Position numbers and translations under genes: made by a program. A DNA stretch of 64,000 nt, from the NCBI GenBank assembly GCA_020248915.1, contig JADCGP010000027.1, positions 1 through 64,000 on the forward strand. Direction: 5' to 3'. Below, piece by piece: positions 16,921 through 25,322 of this stretch. The notes under the pieces are model-generated. The model made no database searches. It was not told where the DNA came from and saw nothing but the letters and a program-made list of their open reading frames with translations. Every line of letters starts with the position of its first letter. Positions within the stretch are counted from its first letter, which is position 1. The stretch is from Rubrivivax sp. Lineage in GTDB: Bacteria; Pseudomonadota; Gammaproteobacteria; Burkholderiales; Burkholderiaceae_C.

Positions 16921-17379
16921 TCAGCAGGCCGCCTCGAGCATCGCGGTGGCGCGGCGCTCGAGATCCCGCCGGTCGACTGCCGTCAGGTCATGCGGCTCTG
17001 CGCCGATCAGCACGCGCCGCGCGGCGTCGCCGAGCTGGCCCTTGAGGTCGCCGAAGAACGGGTCGGACGCGAACAGCAGCCAGCCCGGGCAGCGGTGCGC
17101 GAGCGCCTCCGCCTCCAGGTACTGTGCGAGCTCGTGCGCAAACCTGGCGCGTTCGCGCTCGTGCGGCGACAGCGGCGGCTCGAGCTGCGTGCTGCCGCGG
17201 CTGGTGGCGCTGTAGCCGCGCTGCACCCGGCCGGCGCGGTCGGTCTCCAGCTCGGCATCGCGGCGCCTGCTGGCCGGATGCACGAAGCTTGCCTTCTCCT
17301 CCAGTGCTGCGGTGTGGGGGTCGCGCTCGAACACCCTGGCGCGGGCTGAGTTGGCGGTGACGATCCAGATCCTGTCCAT
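16921..17379 (-). CDS. Host-attachment-type protein (AtsE-like)
   Basis: 152 residues. WIVTANSARARVFERD at the start, SRRRDAELETDRAGR in the middle and LFASDPFFGDLKGQLGD in the last third fit Pfam PF10116, named after a protein required for plant-cell attachment in Agrobacterium. Most family members are soluble proteins of unknown role, so the name should not be taken as evidence of host contact. ATG at 17377-17379. It is convergent with ubiB with a 25-base gap. The 221 bases to the next gene hold nothing recognised. Confidence 0.82.
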   Translation of the reverse strand: MDRIWIVTANSARARVFERDPHTAALEEKASFVHPASRRRDAELETDRAGRVQRGYSATSRGSTQLEPPLSPHERERARFAHELAQYLEAEALAHRCPGWLLFASDPFFGDLKGQLGDAARRVLIGAEPHDLTAVDRRDLERRATAMLEAAC

Positions 17380-17600
17380 GATTTCCTCGCTTTCGGGCAA
17401 TGGCGCACTCCACGCGGTGGCGCGGGACGTCCGCCGCATCGAAGACCGTGGCTGCCGCGTGGCTCGGGTGGCGTTGCCCGCGCGTCCGGCACCGGCATCG
17501 CCCCGATGATCGGCGGCGGCGTGCGAGCCCGCCTTGAGCCTGCGCAAACCCGGTCCCGCCGGTACAGCCGCGGAGCGCGCCCGATGCGCGCGGCAGGCTC

Positions 17601-18503
17601 TCAGGCCAGGGCGCGCAGCACCGCCAGCGCTGCCGGCAGCCCCGCCATCGCCAGCAACGTGGACACCGTCACCAGCCCGGCGACGTAGCCGCCGTGCCCG
17701 CCCATGCGGATGGCCAGCACGTAGGCGCTGGAGGCGGTGGGCAGGGCGGCGAACGCCACCACGATCGCCTGCTGCGCCGGCGGCAGGCCGCTCGCGATCA
17801 CGAGGCCGATCGCCAGCGCCGGCAGCACCAGGTGCCGGATCGCCAGCAGCCCGGCCGCCAGCCCCGGGCCTTCGCGCAGCGCGCCCATCTGCAGGCCGGC
17901 GCCGACGGCCATCAGTCCGAGCGGCAGCGCCGCCGCGCCGATGCGCGCCAGCGTCGTCGCGGCCAACTCGGGCAGCCTCAGGCCCAGCAGGTTGAACAGC
18001 AGGCCGCCGACGGTGGCCAGGATCAGCGGGTTGCGGACCAGCTCGCGCAGGTAGCCCTGGCCGCCGTGGCGCGCCAGCGGCCACACGGCCGCCACGTTGC
18101 ACACCGGCACGCACACCGACACCAGCAGGGCCGTCCAGGCCAGCCCGGGCGCACCCGCCACCCGCTCGGCCAGCGCCAGCGCGACATAGCTGTTGAAGCG
18201 GAACGCGGTCTGCGCGCCCGAGGCGTGCAGCCGCGGATCGACCCCCGGGGCCCGTCGCAGCGCGTACGACAGCGCGATGCCGCTGCCGATCACGGCCCAG
18301 CCGCAGGCCAGCAGCGGCAGCGCGGTGCCAGGCTGCAGCGGGTTGCGGGCGATGGCCTGGAACAGCAGCGCCGGAAACAGCACGAAGTAGACCAGCCGCT
18401 CGACGCCGTCCCACACCTTGCGGTCCAGCGGCGTGTGCCGGCACAGCACCCAGCCGGCGGCGATCAGCAGGAAGTCGGGCAGCAGCAGCAGCGCATCGGG
18501 CAT
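17601..18503 (-). CDS. AEC-family (auxin efflux carrier) transporter
   Basis: 300 residues with about ten hydrophobic segments in two halves, as in the bacterial AEC/BART permeases. The first half opens with LLLPDFLLIAAGWVLCR and contains QTAFRFNSYVALALAER. The second contains NPLILATVGGLLFNLLGLRL and PTASSAYVLAIRMGG. Family members move organic acids such as malate or malonate out of or into the cell. The substrate cannot be inferred. The ATG (18501-18503) starts the first helix. Divergent from the chalcone-isomerase-like gene with 61 bases between. Confidence 0.88.
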   Translation of the reverse strand: MPDALLLLPDFLLIAAGWVLCRHTPLDRKVWDGVERLVYFVLFPALLFQAIARNPLQPGTALPLLACGWAVIGSGIALSYALRRAPGVDPRLHASGAQTAFRFNSYVALALAERVAGAPGLAWTALLVSVCVPVCNVAAVWPLARHGGQGYLRELVRNPLILATVGGLLFNLLGLRLPELAATTLARIGAAALPLGLMAVGAGLQMGALREGPGLAAGLLAIRHLVLPALAIGLVIASGLPPAQQAIVVAFAALPTASSAYVLAIRMGGHGGYVAGLVTVSTLLAMAGLPAALAVLRALA

Positions 18504-18564
18504 ACCCGGAGTCTGCCAGCCCCTTGGCGGCAGCCCAGGCCGCGATTGCGCACAATCGGGGACG

Positions 18565-19170
18565 ATGCTGCGTCGATCTGCCCTCTGCCTGCTGCTGTCC
18601 CCGGCCCTGGCCCGGGCGGCCGGCGCGCCTGCCGGCGGCGCGCGCAGCGGTGGCGTGGTGGTCGAGGGCGTGCGCTTCGAGGAGCGCGTCCGCCTCGGCG
18701 GGGCCGAACTGCAGCTCAACGGGACCGGCGTGCGCGCGGTGGCCTGGTTCAAGGGCTACGTGGCCGCGCTGTACCTTACCGCGCCGGCCCGCAGCGCCGC
18801 CGAGGTGCTGGCGCAGCCCGGACCGCGTCGCCTGCGCCTGGCGATGCTGCAGAACGCACCGGCCGGCGAGTTCGTCAAGGCCTTCGACAAGGGCCTCAGC
18901 CGCAACAGCAGCGAGGCGGAGCAGGTCGCGCTGCGCGAGCGGATGGGCCAATTCGAGCGCCACGTCGCCGAGATCCTGCAGGTGCAGCGCGGCGACGTCG
19001 TCGACCTCGACTACGAACCCCCACGGGGTACGGTGTTGGTCGTCAATGGCAAACTGCGCGGCGCGCCGGTGGCCGGTGCCGACTTCAACGCCGCGCTGCT
19101 GCGGGCCTTCGTCGGCGAGCGCCCCTACGACAAGAAGCTCCGCGACGGGCTGCTCGGCCTCCCGTCCTGA
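18565..19170 (+). CDS. Chalcone-isomerase-like exported protein
   Basis: 201 residues. A signal peptide (1-19, cleavage after ALARAA) is followed by GVRFEERVRLGGAELQLNGTGVR, AVAWFKGYVAALYL, EFVKAFDKGLSRNSSEAE and FNAALLRAFVGERPYDKKLR. This matches the Chalcone_3 domain found in many Gram-negative periplasmic proteins. Bacterial members are not known to isomerise chalcones, and some relatives bind fatty acids. CACAAT at 18551-18556 could be a -10 element. Standing alone, it gives no pathway clue. Confidence 0.83.
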   Translation: MLRRSALCLLLSPALARAAGAPAGGARSGGVVVEGVRFEERVRLGGAELQLNGTGVRAVAWFKGYVAALYLTAPARSAAEVLAQPGPRRLRLAMLQNAPAGEFVKAFDKGLSRNSSEAEQVALRERMGQFERHVAEILQVQRGDVVDLDYEPPRGTVLVVNGKLRGAPVAGADFNAALLRAFVGERPYDKKLRDGLLGLPS

Positions 19171-19212
19171 GCCCGGCGGCCCCGCCTTCCCCCGAACGAA
19201 CCGGAGACAGAG

Positions 19213-20184
19213 ATGATCAGGAACCTCCTTGCCCCGGTGCTGGCTGCGGCCGCGCTGCTCGTCGCCCCCGCCGCCTCGGCGCAGCCGTACCCGAACAAGC
19301 CGGTGCGGCTGGTGGTGCCTTTCGCGCCCGGTGGCACCACGGACATCATCGCCCGCATCGTGGCCGAGCGCATCTCCGGCCCGTTCGGGCAGCCGATGGT
19401 CGTCGAGAACAAGGCTGGCGGCGGCGGCTCGGTCGGCGCGGCCGAGACGGCCAAGGCCACGCCCGACGGCTACGCCCTCGGCATGGCCACCGTGTCGACC
19501 ACGGCAGCCAACCCGGCGATCAACCCCAAGATCCCGTACAACCCGCTGACCGACTTCACGCCGATCACCAACATCGCGGCCACGCCCAACGTGATCGCCG
19601 TGCACCCGAGCTTCCCGGCGCGCGACTACAAGGGCTTCATCGCCGAGCTCAAGAAGAACCCCGGCAAGTACAGCTACGCCAGCAGCGGCACCGGCGGCAT
19701 CGGGCACCTGCAGACCGAGCTGTTCAAGAGCCTGGCCGGTGTCTTCATGACCCACATCCCCTACCGCGGCGCGGGCCCGGCGCTCAACGACACGGTGGCC
19801 GGCCAGGTGCAGATCATCTTCGACAACCTGCCCTCGGCGCTGCCTTTCATCCGAGACAACCGCCTGATCCCGATCGTGGTCGCCGCGCCGACCCGTCTGT
19901 CGGTGCTTCCCAACGTGCCGACCTTCAAGGAGGTCGGCCTGGAGCCCGTCAACCGGATGGCCTACTACGGCATCTATGGCCCCAAGGGCCTGCCCAAGGA
20001 GGTCGTCGACAAGGTCAACGCCGCGCTGCGCGCCACGGTCGCGATGCCCGACGTCAGGAAGCGCATCGAGGACACCGGCTCGATCATCATCGCCAACTCC
20101 CCCGACGAGTTCGCGGCGCAGATCCGCGCCGAGTTCGACGTCTACAAGCGCGTCGTCGCGCAGCAGAAGCTCACGCTCGACTGA
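19213..20184 (+). CDS. Tripartite tricarboxylate transporter-type binding protein (Bug/TctC family)
   Basis: 323 residues. Signal peptide 1-23 (ending ASAQP), then [19 protein letters not shown], the hallmark Bug opening, plus [17 protein letters not shown] and [20 protein letters not shown], which shape the carboxylate-binding cleft. These periplasmic proteins bind small carboxylates or other polar acids. No tctA/tctB membrane genes are adjacent, so it is an orphan, as is common in Burkholderiales. GGAGA lies eight bases before the ATG. Confidence 0.93.
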   Translation: MIRNLLAPVLAAAALLVAPAASAQPYPNKPVRLVVPFAPGGTTDIIARIVAERISGPFGQPMVVENKAGGGGSVGAAETAKATPDGYALGMATVSTTAANPAINPKIPYNPLTDFTPITNIAATPNVIAVHPSFPARDYKGFIAELKKNPGKYSYASSGTGGIGHLQTELFKSLAGVFMTHIPYRGAGPALNDTVAGQVQIIFDNLPSALPFIRDNRLIPIVVAAPTRLSVLPNVPTFKEVGLEPVNRMAYYGIYGPKGLPKEVVDKVNAALRATVAMPDVRKRIEDTGSIIIANSPDEFAAQIRAEFDVYKRVVAQQKLTLD

Positions 20185-20200
20185 GGCGCCGCGGCCGACC

Positions 20201-21181
20201 GTGGCGACGCGGCGCGCGGCCCCCCCCGGCAGCGAGCCGCCGGCGTCGCCACCGGCGGCCTCGGCGGGAGAGCCGCCGCCGTCGCTGCCACCGGCCAGCC
20301 AAGCGGCCATCGACCGCTTCATCGACGCCCTCTGGATCGAGGACGGTCTCGCGCCGCTGACGCTCGCGGCCTACCGGCGCGACCTCGCGCTGCTGGCGGC
20401 GTGGCTGCACGTCGAGCAGGGCCGCAGCCTGGAGGTCGCGCGCGAGAGCGACCTGCTCGGCTACATCGCCGCCCGGCACGGCAGCACGCGGGCCACGACG
20501 GCCAACCGCCGCCTCACCGTCTTCCGCCGTTTCTTCCGCTGGGCGCTGCGCGAGCGCCTCGTGGCCGCCGACCCGACGCTGAAGCTACTGCCCGCGCGGC
20601 AGCCCCTGCGCGTGCCCAAGACGCTGTCCGAGGCGCAGGTCGAGTCGCTTCTCGGCGCGCCCGACGTCGCCAGTCCGCTCGGTCTGCGCGACCGCGCGAT
20701 GCTGGAGCTGATGTACGCGAGCGGCCTGCGCGTCAGCGAGCTGGTGGGCCTGAGGACCGTCCAGCTGGGCCTGGCCGAGGGGGTGCTGCGCGTCACCGGC
20801 AAGGGCGCGCGGGAGCGCCTCGTGCCCTTCGGCGAGGAGGCCCGCGCGTGGCTGGAGCGGTGGATCGACTCGGGGCGACCGACGCTGCTGGGCGCGCGCG
20901 CGAGCGACGCGCTGTTCGTCACCGTGCGCGCCGCGCCGATGACGCGGCAGATGTTCTGGCAGCTCGTGAAGCGCCACGCGCTGCACGCGGGCATCGCGGC
21001 GCCGCTGACGCCGCACACGCTGCGCCATGCCTTCGCGACGCACCTGCTGAACCACGGCGCCGACCTGCGCGCGGTGCAGATGCTGCTGGGTCACGCCGAC
21101 ATCGCGACGACGACGATCTACACGCACGTGGCCCGCGAGCGGCTGAGGCAGCTGCACGCGCGGCACCACCCGCGCGGCTGA
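20201..21181 (+). CDS. xerD: Site-specific tyrosine recombinase XerD
   Basis: 326 residues from a GTG; there is no in-frame ATG near. The first 33 residues are Pro/Ala-rich and unlike XerD, so the true start may be close to the SAM-like core (QAAIDRFIDALWIEDGLAP). Catalytic residues in this numbering are Arg177 (ASGLRVSE), Lys201 (GKGARER), His272 and Arg275 (HTLRHAFATH), His298 (LLGHADIATT) and Tyr307 (IYTHV). With XerC it resolves chromosome dimers at dif. Only 16 bases follow the TctC stop. Length and motifs are those of a chromosomal Xer, not a phage integrase. Confidence 0.93.
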   Translation: MATRRAAPPGSEPPASPPAASAGEPPPSLPPASQAAIDRFIDALWIEDGLAPLTLAAYRRDLALLAAWLHVEQGRSLEVARESDLLGYIAARHGSTRATTANRRLTVFRRFFRWALRERLVAADPTLKLLPARQPLRVPKTLSEAQVESLLGAPDVASPLGLRDRAMLELMYASGLRVSELVGLRTVQLGLAEGVLRVTGKGARERLVPFGEEARAWLERWIDSGRPTLLGARASDALFVTVRAAPMTRQMFWQLVKRHALHAGIAAPLTPHTLRHAFATHLLNHGADLRAVQMLLGHADIATTTIYTHVARERLRQLHARHHPRG

Positions 21182-21209
21182 CCGCCGCCGGCCGGAGCCC
21201 GTGGCGGCC

Positions 21210-21246
21210 ATAAAAAGACCCGCCGGGCCGGGGGCCGGGCGGGTCG
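21210..21246 (-). terminator. Rho-independent terminator of the porin gene
   Basis: Stem GACCCGCC (21217-21224) pairs with GGCGGGTC (21238-21245). Reading on the minus strand, the hairpin is followed by five Ts (complement of AAAAA at 21212-21216). It is 40 bases beyond the porin stop and also lies 30 bases after xerD, but the T-run orientation fits the porin. Confidence 0.85.
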
Positions 21247-21286
21247 GTCGCGCCGCGCGCCGCGAGGGCGCGCCGGGTGCCGGGCT

Positions 21287-22327
21287 TCAGAACGCGAAGA
21301 TCACGCCCAGCGCGTAGCCGGTGCCCTTGCGCTTGGCGGCGGCGTCGTACGGATTGACGGCCAGGCTGGTCTTCCAGTCTCCAGCCTCGGCGTAGAAGTA
21401 CGTGTTCTTGAAGACTTCCTTGTTGATGAAGACTTCGGTGGACGTCAGCTTGAGGGCGGCATCGCTGTTCTTAGAATAGTGGAAACCGACGTTCATGCCA
21501 GCGACTGGCGCAACTGCGCCAACGGTATAGCCCTTGCCCGATCCCGTGGGCAGTCCGGCGGCGAAGCGCACGCGATCGTACTTGCCCCCGTCGGCATAGC
21601 CGAACATGACCTTGGCAATGCCGAAGTCGTAGCTGCCAGCGACCGAGGTGAAGTCTTCCGCGTCACTGAATGCCTTGCTCTGGTACGAAGCACCGAGGAG
21701 CAGCGGCCCGGCCGAGTACTTGCCACCGACCGAGAAGATGTTCTTGGCGCTCACGCCAACCGGGAGTCCCCGGCCGCGGTTGCCCGTCGGGACGAGTCCG
21801 AACTGCGCCGTCAGGCCGCCCATCGCCGGCGTGATGTACTGCAGCGATCGCGACTGGCGGCCCGGCAGGAACACGCCCACGCCGCTGTAGGCGCCGGCCG
21901 ACACGCCGTTGCTGGCGCCGTTGAAGTCGAAGTCGATCATCGTCTGGAACGAGACCGAGTCCTGGCGACCCAGGCGCACTTCGCCGAAGCTGCCCGACAG
22001 GCCGAACCAGGCCTGGCGGTTGAAGAAGCTGCCGCCGCCGTTGACTTCGCCGTCGCTGTCGATGCCGCCGGTCTCGAAGCGGAAGTTGGCCTTGACGCCC
22101 GAACCGACGTCGATCGCGCCCTTGATGCCGACGCGGGTCGTCGAGTTGCCTTCCGACGAACCGTTGTCGCCGCCCGAGTGGAAGTCGGCCTTGTCGCGCA
22201 GGAACACGTCGCTGAGGAGACTCTTGCCGTAGCTGGCGTCGATCAGGCCGTACAGGCTCAGCTGGGCCTGGGCGGTGCCGACGAAACCGAGGGCGAGGGC
22301 AGCGGGGATCAGCGCTTTCTTCATCAT
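21287..22327 (-). CDS. Gram-negative general porin (trimeric, OmpC/Omp32 type)
   Basis: 346 residues. The signal peptide MMKKALIPAALALGFVGTAQA is followed by QLSLYGLIDASYGKS, the first strand of betaproteobacterial porins. RVGIKGAIDVGSGVKANFRFE and NRQAWFGLSGSFGEVRLGRQ are family hallmarks, and the protein ends TGYALGVIFAF with the C-terminal Phe needed for outer-membrane assembly. It forms a water-filled diffusion channel. Two adjacent ATGs (22322-22327) compete; AAGGA lies about seven bases before the first. The 161-base leader holds a perfect palindrome (22373-22388) and a strong terminator ends the gene. Confidence 0.95.
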   Translation of the reverse strand: MMKKALIPAALALGFVGTAQAQLSLYGLIDASYGKSLLSDVFLRDKADFHSGGDNGSSEGNSTTRVGIKGAIDVGSGVKANFRFETGGIDSDGEVNGGGSFFNRQAWFGLSGSFGEVRLGRQDSVSFQTMIDFDFNGASNGVSAGAYSGVGVFLPGRQSRSLQYITPAMGGLTAQFGLVPTGNRGRGLPVGVSAKNIFSVGGKYSAGPLLLGASYQSKAFSDAEDFTSVAGSYDFGIAKVMFGYADGGKYDRVRFAAGLPTGSGKGYTVGAVAPVAGMNVGFHYSKNSDAALKLTSTEVFINKEVFKNTYFYAEAGDWKTSLAVNPYDAAAKRKGTGYALGVIFAF

Positions 22328-22372
22328 CGTCAATCCTTCATGTGGGTTAAGGGACAACCCGAAGTCTATGAA

Positions 22373-22388
22373 GGAGATCGCGATCTCC
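22373..22388. promoter_or_regulatory. 16-base perfect palindrome in the porin leader
   Basis: GGAGATCGCGATCTCC lies 46 bases before the porin ATG. It could be a repressor operator or a short RNA hairpin. A second, weaker inverted repeat, GTTGC with GCAAC, lies at 22410-22425. The acting factor is unknown. Confidence 0.4.
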
Positions 22389-22488
22389 CGAAACGACTTG
22401 GGGCTTTCTGTTGCAATGCAGCAACTGTGCCGACCCAATGCGTCACGGTTTTGCCCCTAGGGTGCTGCGGTGCACCAAGAGCGGGCGC

Positions 22489-23241
22489 TCAATTCCCTCG
22501 CTGGTGCGCAGGAGTCTCGAGCCGGCGCGCCAGCAGCGACAGCGCCAGCGTGAGCACCAGGTAGAGCGCGGAGATCGCCAGGTAGGGTTCCCAGTAGCGG
22601 GAGTAGGCCCCGGCCACCGTGCGCGCGGCCAGTGCCAGCTCGGCCAGGCCGATCGCCGAGACGAGAGAGCTGTCCTTGATCAGCGTGACCCCCTCGTTGA
22701 CGAGCGGCGGCACCATGCGCCGGAAGGCCTGCGGCAGCACCACGAAGCGCATCGACTGCGCGTGCGTCAGGCCCAGGCTGTAGGCGGCCTGGGTCTGGCC
22801 GCGGTGGATGCTCTGGATGCCGGCGCGGAAGATCTCGCTGATGTAGGCCCCGGCGTTCAGGCTGAGCGCGACGCAGCCGCTGAAGAAGGCGCCGTGCTCC
22901 TGCCGGAACGTCCGCGCCGCCTCGCCGGCCAGCAGCAGGCCGTGCTCGGGGTGCACCATCGTCGGCATCAGCGCGAAGTGCACGAGCAGGATCTGCACGA
23001 ACAGCGGCGTGCCGCGGAAGAAGGTGACGTAGGCGAGGGTCACGCCGCGGGCCAGGCGCAGCGACCAGGCCAGCGGCACCGACTTCGGCGACGGCGCGTC
23101 GGCCGAACTGCTGACGAGCCCGAACAGGACGCCCAGCGCGAGCCCGGCACCGATGGCGACCAGCGTGAGCCGGATCGTCATCCACAGGCCGCTGGCGAAC
23201 AGCGGCCCGTAGCCGGCAAGGATCTCCCAGCGCAGGTCCAC
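22489..23241 (-). CDS. Polar amino-acid ABC transporter permease (HisM/GlnP family)
   Basis: 250 residues from a GTG (23239-23241). About five membrane helices. VTFFRGTPLFVQILLVHFAL and SLNAGAYISEIFRAGIQSI followed by GQTQAAYSLGL form the EAA loop that contacts the ATPase. DSSLVSAIGLAELALAAR closes the core. It imports a polar amino acid with the lipoprotein encoded 35 bases upstream. No ATP-binding subunit or second permease lies nearby, so the ATPase must come from elsewhere. Confidence 0.92.
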   Translation of the reverse strand: MDLRWEILAGYGPLFASGLWMTIRLTLVAIGAGLALGVLFGLVSSSADAPSPKSVPLAWSLRLARGVTLAYVTFFRGTPLFVQILLVHFALMPTMVHPEHGLLLAGEAARTFRQEHGAFFSGCVALSLNAGAYISEIFRAGIQSIHRGQTQAAYSLGLTHAQSMRFVVLPQAFRRMVPPLVNEGVTLIKDSSLVSAIGLAELALAARTVAGAYSRYWEPYLAISALYLVLTLALSLLARRLETPAHQRGN

Positions 23242-23276
23242 CGCGCCGGCCCGCGACCGCCTGAGGGCCCGGGCGC

Positions 23277-24167
23277 CTACCTGGAGGCCGCTGGTGCCGG
23301 CGCGGCGGCTGCGGCGGGGGCGGCTGGCGGGGCGCCGAAGTACTTGGCGTAGATCGCGGCGTAGGTGCCGTCGGCCTTGATGCCCTCGAGCCCCTGGTTG
23401 ATCTTGGCCAGCAACTCGGCGTTGCCCTTCTTCACGGCGATGCCGTACTGCTCGGGCACGAACTCCTTGTCCGTGAGCGCCTTGAACTTGCCGCCCGGGT
23501 TGTTGGCGACGTAGTGCACGACCACGCCGTTGTCGGCCACGACCGCGTCCACGCCACCCGACTCCAGTTCCTTCAGCGCGAGCGGGGTGCTCTCGAAGCG
23601 CTTGATCGCGGTGCTGGTCTTGCCGAGCAGCTTGGTCACGGCCTCGTCGCCCGTGGTGCCGGTCTGCACGCCGACCTTGGCCTTCAGGCGCTTGAGGTCC
23701 TGGAAGGCGGCGATCTTGCTGCCTTCGCGCACGGCGATCAGCTGCTGGGCGTCGAAGTAAGGCGCCGAGAAGTCCATGGTCTGCTTGCGCTCGTCGGTGA
23801 TCGTGATCGCCGACACCAGCAGGTCGCGGTCGCCCTGCTGCAGCGCGTTGAAGATGCCTTCCCAGGGCGTGTTGACGAACTTGACCTCGAAGCCGGCCTT
23901 CCTGGCGATCGCCTGCACGACCTCGACGTCGAAGCCGACGATCTCGCCCTTCTCGTTCTGGCTCTCGAACGGGGCATAGGCGGCGTCGGTGCCGACGGTG
24001 TAGACCTTGACCGGGGCGGGCGCCGGGGCGGAGGCCACGGGTGCCGGAGCCGGCGGGGGCGGTTCCTTCTTGCCGCAGGCGCCGAGCACGAGGCCGGTGG
24101 CGAGCAGCAGCGCGGCCTTCAGGAAGCGACGGGCCGAGGTCGGGGAGGAGACGGGGTTGGCGGTCAT
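23277..24167 (-). CDS. Amino-acid ABC transporter binding lipoprotein (family 3)
   Basis: 296 residues. Lipoprotein signal with lipobox LVLGAC (Cys31), a Pro/Ala spacer to about residue 50, then YTVGTDAAYAPFESQNEKGE, DVEVVQAIARKAGF and FVNTPWEGIFNALQQGDRD, the typical bacterial solute-binding family 3 pattern. LIAVREGSKI and DAVVADNGVVVHYV continue it. An Ala/Pro tail ends the protein. Anchored to the inner membrane, it passes a polar amino acid to the permease encoded next. Which amino acid is bound is not evident. Confidence 0.93.
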   Translation of the reverse strand: MTANPVSSPTSARRFLKAALLLATGLVLGACGKKEPPPPAPAPVASAPAPAPVKVYTVGTDAAYAPFESQNEKGEIVGFDVEVVQAIARKAGFEVKFVNTPWEGIFNALQQGDRDLLVSAITITDERKQTMDFSAPYFDAQQLIAVREGSKIAAFQDLKRLKAKVGVQTGTTGDEAVTKLLGKTSTAIKRFESTPLALKELESGGVDAVVADNGVVVHYVANNPGGKFKALTDKEFVPEQYGIAVKKGNAELLAKINQGLEGIKADGTYAAIYAKYFGAPPAAPAAAAAPAPAASR

Positions 24168-24213
24168 GTGGGGACGCCGCGGGCAGGGCGGCGGATCTGC
24201 GAGCGGTATCGCG

Positions 24214-25254
24214 TCAGTTTACGTCGCCCGCTGCGGCAGCCTCGCCGCCCGCGGCGCCCGTGCCGCGGCCTGCCGCGCTCGCGCCGACGCGGACGGCTTG
24301 CCGCTGCCGCGCCGCCGCGTCGGCGGCCCGCAGTTCCTCGTCGGTGAAGCCCGCCGCGCGGCGGGCTTCCAGGTTCAGCGGTCCCTTGGGCTGCGGCGCA
24401 TCGTGCCGCGCCACCAGCACCGCATAGTGCGCGACCGGGTCCAGCCCGTCGCGCTCGCACAGCCAGCGGTACCAGCGGTTGCCGACGGCGACGTGGCCGA
24501 TCTCGTCGCGCAGGATCCGGTCCAGGATCGAGGCCGCCTGCAGGTCGCCCGCCCGCACGAGCCGCTCGCGCATCGGCGGCGTCGCGTCGAGGCCGCGCGC
24601 CTCGAGCGTGCGCGGCACCAGCGCCATCCGGGCTGTCGGGTCGCCAGCGGTCTTCTCGCACATCGCCCACAGGCCATCGTGGGCGTCGAAGTCGCCGTAG
24701 CGGCGGCCGAGCGTCTCGAGGTGGGCGGCGAGCATCGTGAAGTGCAGTGCCTCCTCGCGCGCCACGCGCGCCCAGTCGCGGTAGTAGGCCTCGGGCAGGC
24801 CGGCGAAGCGCCACGCGGCGTCGAGCGCCAGGTCGATGGCGTTGAGCTCGATGTGCGCCACCGCATGCAGCTGCGCGGCGCGCCCCTCGCGCGTGAACGG
24901 CGTGCGCCGGGGCACGTCGGCCGGCGGCACCAGGCGCGGCCGCGCCGGGCGGCCCGGCAGCGGGGCGTCGGGCCGCAGCAGCAGCTGCGTGTCGAGCGGC
25001 CCGTCCGGATCGAGCGCGAGCGCCGCCGCGGCCTTGGCCGCGGGGTCTGCCGTGCACAGTGCGGCGAGCGCGGCGCGGCGCAGCTCGGCGGTCCCCTGCG
25101 GCGAGGTGGCCGGGTCGGCGGCCGGCTCCGTGGTCGGGGCGTTCGGAGCCACCGCGCCCGACGGTACCGGCGGAGCGCAAGGTGCGTACGGTGCGTACGG
25201 TGCGGACGGTGCGGACGGTGCGGACGGTGCGGACGGGGCAGGCGTACCGGACAT
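24214..25254 (-). CDS. DUF455 ferritin-like-domain protein
   Basis: 346 residues. The first 35 residues are a tandem Ser-Ala-Pro / Tyr-Ala-Pro repeat made by a 9-base repeat in the DNA. The core (about 60-310) has RAAQLHAVAHIELNAIDLAL, WARVAREEALHF, LETLGRRYGDF and ILRDEIGHVAVGNRWYRWL. The Glu, His and E-x-x-H pairs are spaced as metal ligands of the ferritin-like four-helix bundle. Related proteins include tRNA-modifying MiaE-type oxygenases, but the DUF455 reaction is unknown. An Ala/Gly-rich tail closes it. Confidence 0.85.
   Translation of the reverse strand: MSGTPAPSAPSAPSAPSAPYAPYAPCAPPVPSGAVAPNAPTTEPAADPATSPQGTAELRRAALAALCTADPAAKAAAALALDPDGPLDTQLLLRPDAPLPGRPARPRLVPPADVPRRTPFTREGRAAQLHAVAHIELNAIDLALDAAWRFAGLPEAYYRDWARVAREEALHFTMLAAHLETLGRRYGDFDAHDGLWAMCEKTAGDPTARMALVPRTLEARGLDATPPMRERLVRAGDLQAASILDRILRDEIGHVAVGNRWYRWLCERDGLDPVAHYAVLVARHDAPQPKGPLNLEARRAAGFTDEELRAADAAARQRQAVRVGASAAGRGTGAAGGEAAAAGDVN
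25181..25234 (+). repeat. Six tandem 9-base units at the 5' end of the DUF455 gene
   Basis: Two GGTGCGTAC units are followed by four GGTGCGGAC units, without gaps. On the minus strand they encode Ala-Pro-Ser and Ala-Pro-Tyr triplets just after the start codon. Because each unit is three codons, slippage would change the tail length without breaking the frame. Confidence 0.92.
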
Positions 25255-25322
25255 GCCCCGATCGTCTCACCTCGGCGCCGCGGAACAATGCGGCCTCGAC
25301 GTCCACACCTGGAACGCGACCG

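Noticed and set aside
17694..20360. 888-residue plus-strand ORF
   Set aside because: High-GC shadow that crosses the AEC, chalcone-isomerase-like and TctC genes in a wrong frame.
20201..21181. Phage or island integrase
   Set aside because: Length, catalytic residue spacing and lack of an arm-binding domain fit chromosomal XerD. It is not beside att-like repeats.
25059..25322. N-terminal extension of the flavin reductase with VRT repeats
   Set aside because: The extension is the antisense reading of the DUF455 repeat. The flavin-reductase fold starts right after the ATG at 25323.
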